DNA of 64,000 nucleotides from Halomonas sp. TA22 (GCF_013009075.1 NZ_CP053108.1:2046001-2110000), one strand, 5' to 3'. Positions 44,537 through 53,833 are shown, numbered from the stretch's first letter. The notes: generated by a model from the sequence alone, not told the origin. Translations and numbers: made by a program.

Positions 44537-46600
44537 CTAGTTCAACAGCGAGCGAATCCCGGCCAGGGCGTCCTTGCCGCGCGCCTGTTTCTTTTCCGGA
44601 TCCTCCTTGTCGGCGCGCCCCTCCCAGTCGAGATCCTCCGCCGGCAGCTCATCGAGAAAACGGCTTGGTGTACAATCCATCAACTCGCCGTAAGCCTTGC
44701 GCTGGCGGGCCAGGGTCAGCGTCAGGGTGCGCCGCGCGCGGGTGATGCCGACATAGGCCAGGCGGCGCTCCTCCTCTACCGTGCCGGCCTCGATGGCGTT
44801 GCGGTGCGGCAACAGCTCCTCCTCCCACCCCATCAGGTAGACATGCGGAAACTCCAGTCCCTTGGAGGCGTGCATGGTGAGCAGCTGCACCCGGTCGGAG
44901 TCATCCTCTTCGGCCTGCTGCTCGAGGATATCGCGCAGTACCAGCCGTGCGATGGCAGCCTCGACACTGTCGGTCTCGGTCTCCTCACTGGCACTGAGCT
45001 CCTCGCCTCTCTCTTCAGGATCACGCTGCATCGACTTCTCGAGCTGATCGATCAGGATCCACACGTTGGCCATGCGCCGCTCGGCGATGGTCGGGGCGCT
45101 GGCGTTCTGGTAGAGCCACGCCTCGTAGTCCATTTCATGCAGCATGCCGCGAATGGCAGCGATGGCATCGCCGCTGTCCATGCGCCGGCGCACGCCATCG
45201 ATAAAGTGGGTAAACCTGCCTAGCCTCTCGACTGCCCGCACCGGCAGCTGCTGCTCGAGCCCCAGCTCATGGCAGGCGGCAAACAGCGAACAGCCGCGCT
45301 CGGTGGCGTAGTTGGCGAGTTTCTCCAAGGTGCCGGGGCCGATTTCGCGGCGCGGCACGTTGACGATGCGCAAAAAGGCGTTGTCGTCGGCGGGATTGAT
45401 CAGCAGCCGCAGGTAGGCCATGGCGTCCTTGATCTCGTTGCGCGAGAAGAACGAGGTGCCGCCGGAGAGCTTGTAGGGAATCTGGTAGTGCTGCAGCTTG
45501 AGCTCCAGCAGCCGGGCCTGGAAGTTGCCACGGTAGAGCACCGCGAAGTCGCGCCAGGAGGCTGACTCCTTGATGCGCCGGGTGAGGATCTCGCTGGCCA
45601 CGCGCTCGGCCTCGGCCTCCTCGTGGCGATTGACCACCACACGGATCGCCTCGCCCTGGCCCATCTCCGACCACAGCGTCTTGTCGTAGACGTGGGGGTT
45701 GTTGGCAATCAAGGTGTTGGCGGCGCGCAGGATGGTGCCGGTGGAGCGGTAGTTCTGCTCGAGCTTGACCACCTTGAGGCGCGGGAAGTCCTCGCCCAGA
45801 GTCACCAGGTTTTCGGGGCGCGCCCCGCGCCAGGCGTAGATCGACTGATCGTCGTCGCCCACCACGGTGAAGGTCGAGCGCTCCGCCATCAGCAGCTTGA
45901 CCAGCAGATACTGGGTGACGTTGGTGTCCTGGTACTCATCGACCAGCATGTAGTGGATCTTGCGCCGCCAGCGGGCCAGCGCCTCGGGATCGCGCTTGAG
46001 CAGCACCACCGGCAGCAGGATCAGGTCATCGAAGTCGACGGCGTTGTAGGACTTGAGGTGACGGCCATAGGCTTCATAGACCCGTGCGGCATACTGCTCG
46101 TCCTCATCCATGGCATGGGAGAGTGCATCACCCGGCATCACCAGATCGTTCTTCCACTGCGAGATCTGGCCCTGCACGGCGTTGATCTGCTCGGCATCGA
46201 CCTGGGCGTCCTTGTTCATCAGATCGCGCAGCAGGGCCTTGGCGTCCTCGGGGTCGAACAGCGAGAAGCCCGGCTTGTAACCGAGCGCCTTGAGTTCGGC
46301 GCGAATGATGTTGAGCCCCAGGGTATGGAAGGTCGAGACGGTGAGCCCGTGCCCCTCCTTGCCCTTGAGCATCTGCCCCACCCGCTCCTTCATCTCCCGG
46401 GCCGCCTTGTTGGTGAAGGTCACCGCGGCAATGCGCCGGGCGCTCATGCCGCACTCCTGCACCAGGTAGGCAATCTTGGTGGTGATCACGCTGGTCTTGC
46501 CGGAACCGGCCCCGGCCAGTACCAGGCAGGGGCCGTCGATATAGCACACCGCTTCCTGCTGGCGCGGGTTGAGCTTGGCGAGGCGTTGGCGGATCGACAT
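44537..46600 (-). CDS. rep: ATP-dependent DNA helicase Rep
   Basis: 687 residues, superfamily 1A helicase. Motif Q/I are LNPRQQEAVCYIDGP and LAGAGSGKTSVITTKIA. Motif II is VDEYQDTNVTQYLLVK, motif III TVVGDDDQSIYAWRGA, and motif V/VI VQLLTMHASKGLEFPHVY and YVGITRARRTL. Rep (673 in E. coli) removes proteins ahead of replication forks and aids restart, moving 3' to 5'. The motif spacing and sequence are nearer Rep than UvrD. trmL starts upstream, with only two bases between genes, so the two are co-transcribed. Confidence 0.94.
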   Translation of the reverse strand: MSIRQRLAKLNPRQQEAVCYIDGPCLVLAGAGSGKTSVITTKIAYLVQECGMSARRIAAVTFTNKAAREMKERVGQMLKGKEGHGLTVSTFHTLGLNIIRAELKALGYKPGFSLFDPEDAKALLRDLMNKDAQVDAEQINAVQGQISQWKNDLVMPGDALSHAMDEDEQYAARVYEAYGRHLKSYNAVDFDDLILLPVVLLKRDPEALARWRRKIHYMLVDEYQDTNVTQYLLVKLLMAERSTFTVVGDDDQSIYAWRGARPENLVTLGEDFPRLKVVKLEQNYRSTGTILRAANTLIANNPHVYDKTLWSEMGQGEAIRVVVNRHEEAEAERVASEILTRRIKESASWRDFAVLYRGNFQARLLELKLQHYQIPYKLSGGTSFFSRNEIKDAMAYLRLLINPADDNAFLRIVNVPRREIGPGTLEKLANYATERGCSLFAACHELGLEQQLPVRAVERLGRFTHFIDGVRRRMDSGDAIAAIRGMLHEMDYEAWLYQNASAPTIAERRMANVWILIDQLEKSMQRDPEERGEELSASEETETDSVEAAIARLVLRDILEQQAEEDDSDRVQLLTMHASKGLEFPHVYLMGWEEELLPHRNAIEAGTVEEERRLAYVGITRARRTLTLTLARQRKAYGELMDCTPSRFLDELPAEDLDWEGRADKEDPEKKQARGKDALAGIRSLLN

Positions 46601-46602
46601 GC

Positions 46603-47091
46603 TTACTCCTTGTCGGCGACACCGACATCGACGGCACCCGCGAAACCGAACTGTCGCCAGGCTTCGAAGGCGATCACCGCACAGGCATTGGAGAGATTCA
46701 GGCTGCGGCTGTCAGGCAGCATCGGGATGCGCAGACGCTGAGATTCGGGCAGCGCATCGAGCATCGCCTGGGGCAAGCCGCGGGTCTCGGGGCCGAACAG
46801 CAGGGCATCGCCTGGGCGGTAGGCGGGCTCATGGTAGCCGGTGCGGCCCCGGGTGGAGATGGCGAAAACTCGCTGGGGCGCCACGGACTCCACGAATGCT
46901 GACCAGTCGCGGTGGACACGCACCGCGGCCCACTCATGGTAGTCGAGCCCGGCACGGCGCAGCCGCTTGTCGTCGAGCACGAAGCCCAGCGGCTCGATCA
47001 GGTGCAGGCGAAAGCCGGTATTGGCGCACAGCCGGATCAGATTGCCGGTATTGGGCGGGATCTCGGGTTCAAAGAGCACCACATCAAGCAT
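46603..47091 (-). CDS. trmL: tRNA (cytidine/uridine-34 2'-O)-methyltransferase TrmL
   Basis: 162 residues from the ATG at 47091 ([10 protein letters not shown]), with AGGA six bases upstream. SPOUT-fold motifs are [30 protein letters not shown] and [20 protein letters not shown], the last forming the knotted SAM site. TrmL methylates the wobble ribose of tRNA-Leu isoacceptors. Length agrees with E. coli TrmL (157). It precedes rep with a two-base gap. Confidence 0.95.
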   Translation of the reverse strand: MLDVVLFEPEIPPNTGNLIRLCANTGFRLHLIEPLGFVLDDKRLRRAGLDYHEWAAVRVHRDWSAFVESVAPQRVFAISTRGRTGYHEPAYRPGDALLFGPETRGLPQAMLDALPESQRLRIPMLPDSRSLNLSNACAVIAFEAWRQFGFAGAVDVGVADKE

Positions 47092-47181
47092 GGACAGTCC
47101 TGCTGGATCGGAGTGTCCCGACACAAGCCGGGAACGTACACGGGCCCCGCAGGGGCACGTTGGCGTATCCGGTCGATGCGA

Positions 47182-47736
47182 TCAGAAATTCAGGCGCACC
47201 CCGGCATGGGCACCGCTATCCAAGGTTTGCGTGCCTGGCGAAGTGTCGAAATCGGCGCGCAGGCGACGGTAGCCGAGGTAACCATCGACATTGCGCGTAA
47301 AGGCGTAACGCGCCCGCAAGCCATACTCGAAACTGTCGTCAAGGTCGCTGCTGGTGACCACGCTTGGCGTGTAAAAACCGTAACCGCCCAACGAGACGCC
47401 TGGCATCTGCGGCAGGTAGACATAACCATAGCCACCCAGGCCCAAGCCGCCGCCATCGCCATAATCGGTCTCGAACTGGCTCCACCGCGCACCGACACCG
47501 ATATCGATATCGCTATTGCGCTCCACACCCAGCAGCTGGATATGGCCCATGGTCGCGTCTTCACGGTACTCGCTATGCAGAATGCCGCCGCCAAGGGCAA
47601 TGCCCGGGGCGAGCTCGCCTGCCGCCTCGAACTGCACGGCGTCGCTGCTCAGGTTGAGATCCAGGCTCGAAGCGATGACACCCTGGCCGAGCATGGCGCC
47701 GAGCAGCGCCGCACTCCATAGAGACAATTTCTTCAT
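47182..47736 (-). CDS. YfaZ-family outer-membrane protein
   Basis: 184 residues with a signal peptide (MKKLSLWSAALLGAMLGQGV, cleavage after VIA). The remainder alternates hydrophobic and polar residues as in a small beta-barrel and contains YGYVYLPQMPGVSLGGYGFY, ending in an aromatic residue (RLNF) as outer-membrane proteins do. I recognise the YfaZ pattern. Function is not established; a small porin is likely. It lies 35 bases after pyrE and 90 bases before trmL, all on the minus strand. Confidence 0.8.
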   Translation of the reverse strand: MKKLSLWSAALLGAMLGQGVIASSLDLNLSSDAVQFEAAGELAPGIALGGGILHSEYREDATMGHIQLLGVERNSDIDIGVGARWSQFETDYGDGGGLGLGGYGYVYLPQMPGVSLGGYGFYTPSVVTSSDLDDSFEYGLRARYAFTRNVDGYLGYRRLRADFDTSPGTQTLDSGAHAGVRLNF

Positions 47737-47771
47737 CGTTCATCCATCCAGTCAGCGTATTGGTCGTGTAT

Positions 47772-48422
47772 TCAGGATCCGATGCCGTATTGCGCCCGGT
47801 AGGCGCGAATCGCCTCGGCATGCTGCTGCAGCGCGCCGTCATGCTGCTCCAGGTAGGTCAACACCATGTCCAACGTCACGATACTGACCACCGGCATGCC
47901 GTAGGTGGCCTCAACCTCTTGAATGGCGCTCTTCTCGCCATTGCCACGTTCCTGACGGTCCAGGGCGATCACCACTCCGGCGGCCTGGGCACCGGCGGCC
48001 TCGATCAGCGCCATCACTTCGCGGATCGCGGTGCCGGCCGTGATCACGTCATCGATGATCAGAATGCGTCCGGCAAGCTCGGCCCCGACGATATTGCCAC
48101 CCTCTCCGTGCTGCTTGGCCTCCTTGCGGTTGAAGGCGAAGGGCAGGTCGCGGCCATGATGTTCGGCGAGCGCCACGGCGGTGGCCGCCGCCAGCGGAAT
48201 GCCCTTGTAGGCGGGACCGAACAGCACGTCGGCCTCAAGCCCGCTGGCCTCGATCGCCTGGGCATAGCAGCGCCCCAGCCGGGCCAGGGCGGCACCACTT
48301 TTGAACAGGCCAGCATTGAAAAAATAGGGGCTGACCCGACCCGACTTCAGCGTGAATTCGCCGAAGCGCAACACGCCCTGGTAGATAGCGAACTCAATGA
48401 ATTCTCGCTGATACGCCTGCAT
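47772..48422 (-). CDS. pyrE: Orotate phosphoribosyltransferase
   Basis: 216 residues from the ATG at 48422 ([10 protein letters not shown]), with a GGGGGGAA stretch upstream. The PRPP-binding loop is [17 protein letters not shown] and the N-terminal [18 protein letters not shown] is diagnostic. It converts orotate and PRPP to OMP in pyrimidine synthesis. It diverges from crc, exactly as in Pseudomonas where pyrE and crc are adjacent. Confidence 0.97.
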   Translation of the reverse strand: MQAYQREFIEFAIYQGVLRFGEFTLKSGRVSPYFFNAGLFKSGAALARLGRCYAQAIEASGLEADVLFGPAYKGIPLAAATAVALAEHHGRDLPFAFNRKEAKQHGEGGNIVGAELAGRILIIDDVITAGTAIREVMALIEAAGAQAAGVVIALDRQERGNGEKSAIQEVEATYGMPVVSIVTLDMVLTYLEQHDGALQQHAEAIRAYRAQYGIGS

Positions 48423-48481
48423 GCCGTTCGATTCCCCCCTACTCACGCTAAGTCCCCTATCATGATCATTAGCTCAGGCCA

Positions 48482-48512
48482 TTTACCTAAACGTCGAAAC
48501 GTCGGGTATCAT
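48482..48512 (+). promoter_or_regulatory. Possible promoter of crc
   Basis: TTTACC (48482-48487) and TATCAT (48507-48512) on the plus strand are spaced 19 bases apart (18 if the hexamer TTACCT is used), within the pyrE/crc divergent spacer. Confidence 0.35.
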
Positions 48513-48539
48513 ACAGGCGCGACGGAAAAGGGACCATGT

Positions 48540-49307
48540 ATGAAAATCGCCAGCATTAATGTCAATGGCATCCGCGAAGCGGTCGGACGAGGCTTTCTCG
48601 ACTGGCTGGCCAACCAGGATGCCGATGTCGTCTGTGTGCAGAATCTCAAGGCCAAGAGCTTTGAACTCGACGACGCCATCCTCTACCCGGAAGGGTACGA
48701 GGGTTATTTTCTGGATGCCGAGCAGGACGGCTTCTCCGGGGTCGGCCTCTATTGCCGCAAGATTCCCAAAGCCATCATGTACGGCCTGGGCTTTGAGCAG
48801 TGCGATCATGAAGGGCGCTTCCTGCAGGCCGACTACGACCGCTTCAGCATCGCCAGTTTCCTGATGCCCGACGGCAGCGATCCCGGTGCCAAGGAAGCCT
48901 TCATGGCGCAGTATCAGGAGTACCTGGGCAAGATGGCGCGCAAGCGTCGCGAATACATCATTTGCGGCACCTGGCACATCGCCCACAAGACCGTCGACCT
49001 GGCCAACTGGGCCGACAACCAGACCACCCCCGGCTTCAAGCCCGAGGAGCGTGCCTGGATGGATCAGGTATTGGGCCCGACCGGCTTTATCGACACTTTC
49101 CGCGAGATCAACCGCGACGCCGGCGAACACACCTGGTGGCCAGCGCTGGATCAGGATCAGCAGCGTTCGCGTCAGGAGGGGTGGCGTCTCGACTACCAGA
49201 TGGTTGGCCCCAACTTCCGCCGTCACGTGGTCGATGCCTGGATCGATTACGACGCGACCTTCTCCGAGTTCGCGCCGCTGATCGTCGAGTACGACCTAGA
49301 GCTCTAA
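48540..49307 (+). CDS. crc: Crc-like catabolite repression protein (nuclease-dead ExoIII fold)
   Basis: 255 residues from the ATG at 48540, with AAAAGGGA upstream. The fold is that of exonuclease III, but each catalytic motif is altered. QETK becomes QNLK (no metal glutamate), the GDxN loop becomes CGTWHIAH, and the final SDHAP becomes SEFAPLIVEYD. These are the same positions lost in Pseudomonas Crc, which cooperates with Hfq to silence target mRNAs during catabolite repression. Position next to pyrE, with rph and yicC beyond, repeats the Pseudomonas crc locus. Expected role: RNA-level carbon hierarchy, not DNA repair. An annotation as xthA would be misleading. Confidence 0.88.
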   Translation: MKIASINVNGIREAVGRGFLDWLANQDADVVCVQNLKAKSFELDDAILYPEGYEGYFLDAEQDGFSGVGLYCRKIPKAIMYGLGFEQCDHEGRFLQADYDRFSIASFLMPDGSDPGAKEAFMAQYQEYLGKMARKRREYIICGTWHIAHKTVDLANWADNQTTPGFKPEERAWMDQVLGPTGFIDTFREINRDAGEHTWWPALDQDQQRSRQEGWRLDYQMVGPNFRRHVVDAWIDYDATFSEFAPLIVEYDLEL

Positions 49308-49330
49308 GCTCACCCCCTGCGTTCCGTCAA

Positions 49331-49362
49331 CATGACGCCGGCTTCCGCCGGCGTCATGTGTT
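49331..49362. terminator. Bidirectional terminator crc/rph
   Basis: CATGACGCCGGC (49331-49342) and GCCGGCGTCATG (49347-49358) form a perfect 12-bp stem with a TTCC loop between the convergent crc and rph genes; TGTTTG follows on the plus strand. Confidence 0.75.
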
Positions 49363-49383
49363 TGCGTGGGTGGCTTGCGAACA

Positions 49384-50106
49384 CTAGCCCCGAATGCCCA
49401 ACGCCTCGCGTTGATGCTCGAACAGCTTGGCCCCGGTCTGCTCCGCCAGATCGAGCATGGCGTTGAGCTCACCACGCGAGAAGGCCGCCGTCTCGGCGGT
49501 CCCTTGCACCTCGATCAACTCCCCCGACTCCGTCATCACCACGTTCATGTCGGTTTGCGCGCCGCTATCTTCCGGATAGTCGAGATCGACCACCGGCGTA
49601 CCGCGGAAGATACCCACCGACACCGAGCTGACCAGCTGCTTGTAGGGGTCCTGCTTGATCAGCTTCTTGCGCTGCAGATAGCGGATCGCATCGATCAGCG
49701 CTACACAGCCGCCAGTGATCGATGCCGTGCGCGTACCGCCATCGGCCTGGATCACATCGCAGTCGACAGTGATGGTGAATTCACCGAGCTTCTTGAGATC
49801 CACCGCCGCGCGCAGCGAACGGCCGATCAACCGCTGGATCTCGAGCGTACGGCCGCCCTGCTTGCCACGGGCCGCCTCACGGCCGCCCCGAGTATGCGTG
49901 GCGCGAGGCAGCATGCCGTATTCGGCCGTCACCCAGCCCTGGTTCTTGCCGCGCAGCCAGCGCGGCACGCCCGCCTCCACACTGGCGTTACACAACACCT
50001 TGGTGTCGCCGAATTCGACCAGCACCGAGCCCTCGGCATGGCGGGTGTACTCTCGGGTCAGGCGAATCTCGCGAGCCTGGTCGGGCCGTCGTCCACTGGG
50101 GCGCAT
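49384..50106 (-). CDS. rph: Ribonuclease PH
   Basis: 240 residues from the ATG at 50106 ([10 protein letters not shown]), with GAGAGGAT upstream; length equals the family norm (238 in E. coli). [39 protein letters not shown] and the catalytic [19 protein letters not shown] are present. This phosphorolytic exonuclease trims tRNA 3' ends. It diverges from yicC, the classical neighbour. Confidence 0.96.
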   Translation of the reverse strand: MRPSGRRPDQAREIRLTREYTRHAEGSVLVEFGDTKVLCNASVEAGVPRWLRGKNQGWVTAEYGMLPRATHTRGGREAARGKQGGRTLEIQRLIGRSLRAAVDLKKLGEFTITVDCDVIQADGGTRTASITGGCVALIDAIRYLQRKKLIKQDPYKQLVSSVSVGIFRGTPVVDLDYPEDSGAQTDMNVVMTESGELIEVQGTAETAAFSRGELNAMLDLAEQTGAKLFEHQREALGIRG

Positions 50107-50250
50107 ATATCCTCTCGAAACAAACATGCTACGGTTCACTAGCCGCCAAGGCGGTACCAGGCGCCATTCTACACGTTCACGCCCGTGAATCGGTTACACT
50201 GGCGCCCTTCTTCCGATGCATGATTTGGCCACAGCGCACCAGGAGCCAGC

Positions 50251-51114
50251 ATGGTTCACAGCATGACCGCCTTCTCCCGACACAGCCACGAGGCCGCCTG
50301 GGGCAGCCTTCATCTCGAGCTGCGCTCGGTCAATCAACGCTATCTCGATCTCCATTTCCGGCTGCCCGAGACCCTTCGCGATCTCGAACCCGGCTTTCGC
50401 GATGCCCTGCGCACCCGTCTGGCGCGTGGCAAGATCGAGTGCACGCTGCGCTTCGAACCCGCTGCCGGCGGCGAAACCCTGGCCATCAATCACGAGCGTC
50501 TCAAGACGCTGGCACGCATCCTGGTGGAAGTGCGCAGCGAGCTGCCAGGCGTCGCCATGCCCGACGCGCTCGCCATGCTCGAACACCCTGGGGTACTGGA
50601 GAGCCATGGCCTCGATCTGGACGAGATCAAGGCCGCCGCGCAAGCATTATTCAGCCAGGCGCTGGATGACCTGATCGAAGGCCGCGCCCGCGAGGGCGAA
50701 CAACTCGCCGAGCTGATTCGCACGCGCCTGCTCGGGGTGCGCGAGCAGGTCTCTGAGGTGCGCCGCTTGCTGCCTGGCATCCTCGAGCGCCAGCGCAGCC
50801 TGCTCGTCGAACGCCTGGAGGCGGTCCGTGCCGAGCTCGACCCCCAGCGCCTGGAAGCCGAGCTTGCGATGATGGCCCAGAAGGCCGATGTCGACGAGGA
50901 GCTCGACCGGCTCGACACCCACGTCAACGAGGTCGAGCGCCAACTCAAGCTGCAAGGCCCCGTGGGCCGCCGCCTCGACTTCCTGATGCAGGAGCTCAAC
51001 CGCGAGGCCAACACCCTCTCCTCGAAGTCCGTCGTGGCCGAAAGCACCCGCTGCGCGGTGGAGCTCAAGGTGCTGATCGAACAGATGCGTGAGCAGATCC
51101 AGAATATCGAGTGA
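50251..51114 (+). CDS. yicC: YicC-family endoribonuclease
   Basis: 287 residues, beginning MVHSMTAFSRHSHEAAWGS, with the YicC-N (VNQRYLDLHFRLPE) and DUF1732 C-terminal (GRRLDFLMQELNREANTLSS) domains. YicC has recently been shown to be a stress-related endoribonuclease. AGGAG is at good spacing. In Pseudomonas and E. coli the next gene is usually gmk; here non-coding sequence and an integrase remnant follow, so the synteny breaks right after this gene. Confidence 0.95.
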   Translation: MVHSMTAFSRHSHEAAWGSLHLELRSVNQRYLDLHFRLPETLRDLEPGFRDALRTRLARGKIECTLRFEPAAGGETLAINHERLKTLARILVEVRSELPGVAMPDALAMLEHPGVLESHGLDLDEIKAAAQALFSQALDDLIEGRAREGEQLAELIRTRLLGVREQVSEVRRLLPGILERQRSLLVERLEAVRAELDPQRLEAELAMMAQKADVDEELDRLDTHVNEVERQLKLQGPVGRRLDFLMQELNREANTLSSKSVVAESTRCAVELKVLIEQMREQIQNIE

Positions 51115-51447
51115 TGTCCTCGCTCATCCACCAATATCCACAAGCAGTTATTTTTTAAGGAAATTACCGAGGACGTTGTCTAAAGCCATCTATGGAAGTC
51201 TAGCTTAAGCTCTCGCCAAGTGGGAGTACACTGGGGTACTCCCCACTATAAAGGCGAAAATCCCCTATGAGTACTCCCCACTTCAAACGCTGCCAGCTCG
51301 CTGCTCGCCCTCAATCGAAGGGCAGCACGTTGACGACTCCACGATTTATACCCTTCTGATCAATTATTTGCCGGGCAACACAGCATTCCGCCTGCCGTAA
51401 ATTTACACAATCGTTTCAAATATTCTTCGTTACGTTGAGAGGGGCCA
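51115..51447. other. 333-base spacer with repeats at an island boundary
   Basis: No gene is visible. GTACTCCCCACT occurs as a direct repeat at 51236-51247 and 51271-51282. AGTGGGAGTAC at 51219-51229 is its near-perfect inverse, giving a potential stem with the first copy. The block lies between yicC and an integrase remnant, so attachment-site or transposon-end origin is possible. The rest (51300-51440) is AT-rich and shows nothing else. Confidence 0.5.
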
Positions 51448-51821
51448 ATGGGTAGCTTAACTGCAAAGAAGATCCAGTCCCTAATCAAGGAAGGCACACC
51501 GGGGCGCTACGGCGATGGGACGGCCTGTACCTCAAGATCCCTAGGAAGGGTGCCCCCCCTACTGGATGCATGACATGCGCCGCACCTGCCGCAGCTTGCT
51601 GGCTGCCGCTGGCGTGCCGGGGCATGTGGCGGAGCGCTGCCTGAACCACAAGCTGAAAGGTGTCGAAGGCATTTTACGACCGTCACGACTACTTCGAGGA
51701 GCGGAAAGAGGCTCTGACCCAGGTGGCAGCGTTGATTGAGCCGGCTATCAATACCACTTCAATCGAGTGCTCAGAGGAGCATGAACAATGGCAATCGCAT
51801 GACTTTCCGATTCTAGCTTAG
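51448..51821 (+). pseudogene. Tyrosine integrase remnant (P4-type)
   Basis: The first codons read MGSLTAKKIQSLIKEGTPG, a typical P4-type integrase N-terminus. After frameshifts the sequence continues as DGLYLKIPRKGAPYWMH. It then jumps to the C-terminal catalytic segment DMRRTCRSLLAAAGVPGHVA, LNHKLKGVEG and YDRHDYFEERKEALTQVAAL. The reading frame changes three times (near 51519, near 51555 and at 51674), and about 300 residues between the two parts are missing. The active-site histidine of the LNHKL box survives, the tyrosine is in YDRHDY. Clearly inactive; it marks an old integration event. Confidence 0.85.
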
Positions 51822-51858
51822 ATAAATCTGGAATGTGGCCCAGCGATTAGTGCCCTTT

Positions 51859-52596
51859 TCAGGTACCGTCGACATAGGTCAGGTTGGTCTCCCAGCTCTC
51901 GCTGCTGACCTCAATGGCCGCTTTCACCGCGTCCTCATCACCTGCCTGGAAGGCCGCGTAGATAGCTTGATGGTCCTTGAGGGCGACCTCTGGCAGCGTC
52001 TGCATTGACGTTTCCAGTGCCGCCTCGATCAGCTGGATCAAGGTCTCGCCTACACGGATGGTCATGGGGTTGTGGGTGGCGTGGAGAACCGCCCGATGGA
52101 AAGCGACATCGTGGCGAGCTGTCTGCTCACCGTTGGCGATAGCCGATGCCATCGCCTCGATGCTTTGCTTGATGCGGGCATGGTCCTCGGGCCGGGCATT
52201 CTGCATGGCCTGCAGGGTATAAGCAGGTTCAAACATCTTGCGGAACTCGAGCACGTCGCGCGTCATGCCCCGGGCCAGAATCATGCCAAATGCCATTGGA
52301 TCCACCAGAGGATCGCCAGGTTCGCGACAGATCCTGGTGCCCTGACCCCGCTTGACCTCCACGATGCCGATAGCCTGAAGCATCTTGATGGCCTCACGAA
52401 CACTCGACTTACCGATCCCGAGCGTATGGGTCAGTTCGGTTTCCGATGGTAGGTAATCGCCGGGCTGGAGGTCACCGCGTATCAATGCCCCCTTGATGCG
52501 CTCCAGCAGCTGCAGGGCAACGGAGCTGCGATCGATGGAGCTGCCGAAACTCTCCATGGTGGTGAGCGGCAGGGTGGGCTGACGTTTCAGACTCAT
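51859..52596 (-). CDS. FadR-subfamily GntR regulator
   Basis: 245 residues. The winged helix (LPSETELTHTLGIGKSSVRE, then KRGQGTRIC) occupies about residues 48-92, and the FCD effector domain runs from about 105 to 240 (MFEPAYTLQAMQNA, HDVAFHRAVLHATHN with metal-binding histidines). FCD regulators usually sense small carboxylic acids. It diverges from the asparaginase/TRAP/amidase operon and is the natural local repressor. CAGACATCAGATGTCTG upstream of the asparaginase gene is a candidate operator. Start at 52596; no strong Shine-Dalgarno site is seen. Confidence 0.9.
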   Translation of the reverse strand: MSLKRQPTLPLTTMESFGSSIDRSSVALQLLERIKGALIRGDLQPGDYLPSETELTHTLGIGKSSVREAIKMLQAIGIVEVKRGQGTRICREPGDPLVDPMAFGMILARGMTRDVLEFRKMFEPAYTLQAMQNARPEDHARIKQSIEAMASAIANGEQTARHDVAFHRAVLHATHNPMTIRVGETLIQLIEAALETSMQTLPEVALKDHQAIYAAFQAGDEDAVKAAIEVSSESWETNLTYVDGT

Positions 52597-52757
52597 TCTT
52601 GCGTCTCATGGTGGTGTGGCGTGCTGCATTGAAAAAGTCATGGTCTGCCAATTAATTACCTGCTGGGCAACCAGTTCTTTAATACCGGATAGTCGGTCGT
52701 CCTGTCATTTCCCGCTTGCAGACGACTCGAAACTGAGTCTAGCATGAGCACAAACAA

Positions 52758-52774
52758 CAGACATCAGATGTCTG
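52758..52774. promoter_or_regulatory. Candidate operator upstream of the asparaginase gene
   Basis: CAGACATC and GATGTCTG form a perfect 8-bp palindrome around one A, in the divergent spacer between the GntR gene and the asparaginase gene, 54 bases before the preferred asparaginase start. Confidence 0.5.
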
Positions 52775-52828
52775 AACACTGAAACGGCATGACAAACAAC
52801 AGAGCCCATGCCCGACATGGTGACAACA

Positions 52829-53833
52829 ATGACAAGAACCAAAATTGTAATCCTTACCACCGGCGGAACCATTGCTAGTTGCCCGGATGATTCAGGCCGG
52901 AACCGGTCCGGTGCGCTGCAGGGCGAAGACCTGATGAGCCGGGTCTCGCTGCCGGCAGACGCGAACATCGACATTGAGGTCCGCTCCCTGCTGCAGAAGC
53001 CCAGCAACGCCATCACGCTTGACGACCTGCTGATCTTGCATCTTGAGTGCCAGACCCTGGCGCAGTCTTCCGAGGTGGCGGGGATCGTCATCACCCATGG
53101 CACCGACACCCTCGAGGAAACAGCTTTCTTTCTCGATATCACCCTGCCCACCCGCCCCAACGCTCCGACAGTTGTGGTCACCGGGTCACAGCGTGCTCCC
53201 CACGAGCCCGGTACGGATGCATTTTGCAACATAGCGGACGCAGTTCTGGTGGCCGCCAGTGATCAGGCACGCGGCTTGGGTGCCCTAGTGGTGTTCAACC
53301 AGTCGATCTTCGCCGCACGGCAGGTCCGCAAGGTCAGCAGCTTCCAAATAAATGGCTTTGCCGCACCCGAGACCGGGCCGCTCGGCTATATCGATGGGAA
53401 ACGGGTGAAGGTATCGGTTCGCCCCGCTCGTACGATGGACTGGGACTTCCCCGCCGACGCCACACTGCCGAGGGTGGATATCCTACCCGCCTATCTGGAT
53501 GCCTCCCCGAGCCTGCTTGAGTCCGCCGTCGAAGATGGCGCCACCGGCCTGGTGATTGATGGCTTGGGGCGCGGCCATGTACCGCCGGGATGGCTGGACG
53601 TCATACCACGCATTACCGCAAGAGGTATCACGGTGGTGATAGTCAGCAGCTGCCCTACCGGGCCGGTCCATGCGAGCTACGAATTCATGGGAAGCCTGGC
53701 GAGCCTTGAGGCGGCTGGCGTCATCGCCGTGCCCGACCTGAGCGCCCGCAAGACTCGCCTTGCCCTCGCGGCCGTTCTCGCCTCATCGCCATCCGGCGAG
53801 GTGGCCACATTACTGCGAACCCTGACGGCCTGA
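52829..53833 (+). CDS. Asparaginase/glutaminase family hydrolase
   Basis: 334 residues from the ATG at 52829 (MTRTKIVIL); ATGs at 52808 and 52817 are possible. Both asparaginase signatures are present: ILTTGGTIAS with the nucleophilic threonine (T14), and VITHGTDTLEETAFFLD. VVTGSQRAPHEPGTDA follows. It hydrolyses L-asparagine or a related amide to acid and ammonia. No signal peptide is visible, so it is cytosolic. Standing first in an operon with a transporter, an M20 amidohydrolase and amidases, it may act on a modified amide rather than asparagine itself. The operon placement is the reason for that inference. Confidence 0.88.
   Translation: MTRTKIVILTTGGTIASCPDDSGRNRSGALQGEDLMSRVSLPADANIDIEVRSLLQKPSNAITLDDLLILHLECQTLAQSSEVAGIVITHGTDTLEETAFFLDITLPTRPNAPTVVVTGSQRAPHEPGTDAFCNIADAVLVAASDQARGLGALVVFNQSIFAARQVRKVSSFQINGFAAPETGPLGYIDGKRVKVSVRPARTMDWDFPADATLPRVDILPAYLDASPSLLESAVEDGATGLVIDGLGRGHVPPGWLDVIPRITARGITVVIVSSCPTGPVHASYEFMGSLASLEAAGVIAVPDLSARKTRLALAAVLASSPSGEVATLLRTLTA

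Noticed and set aside
48540-49307. Annotation as exonuclease III (xthA)
   Set aside because: All metal-binding and catalytic motifs are changed, and the locus matches Pseudomonas crc.
51219-51282. CRISPR array
   Set aside because: Only two direct copies of a 12-bp motif with a 23-bp gap, no regular spacing and no cas genes.
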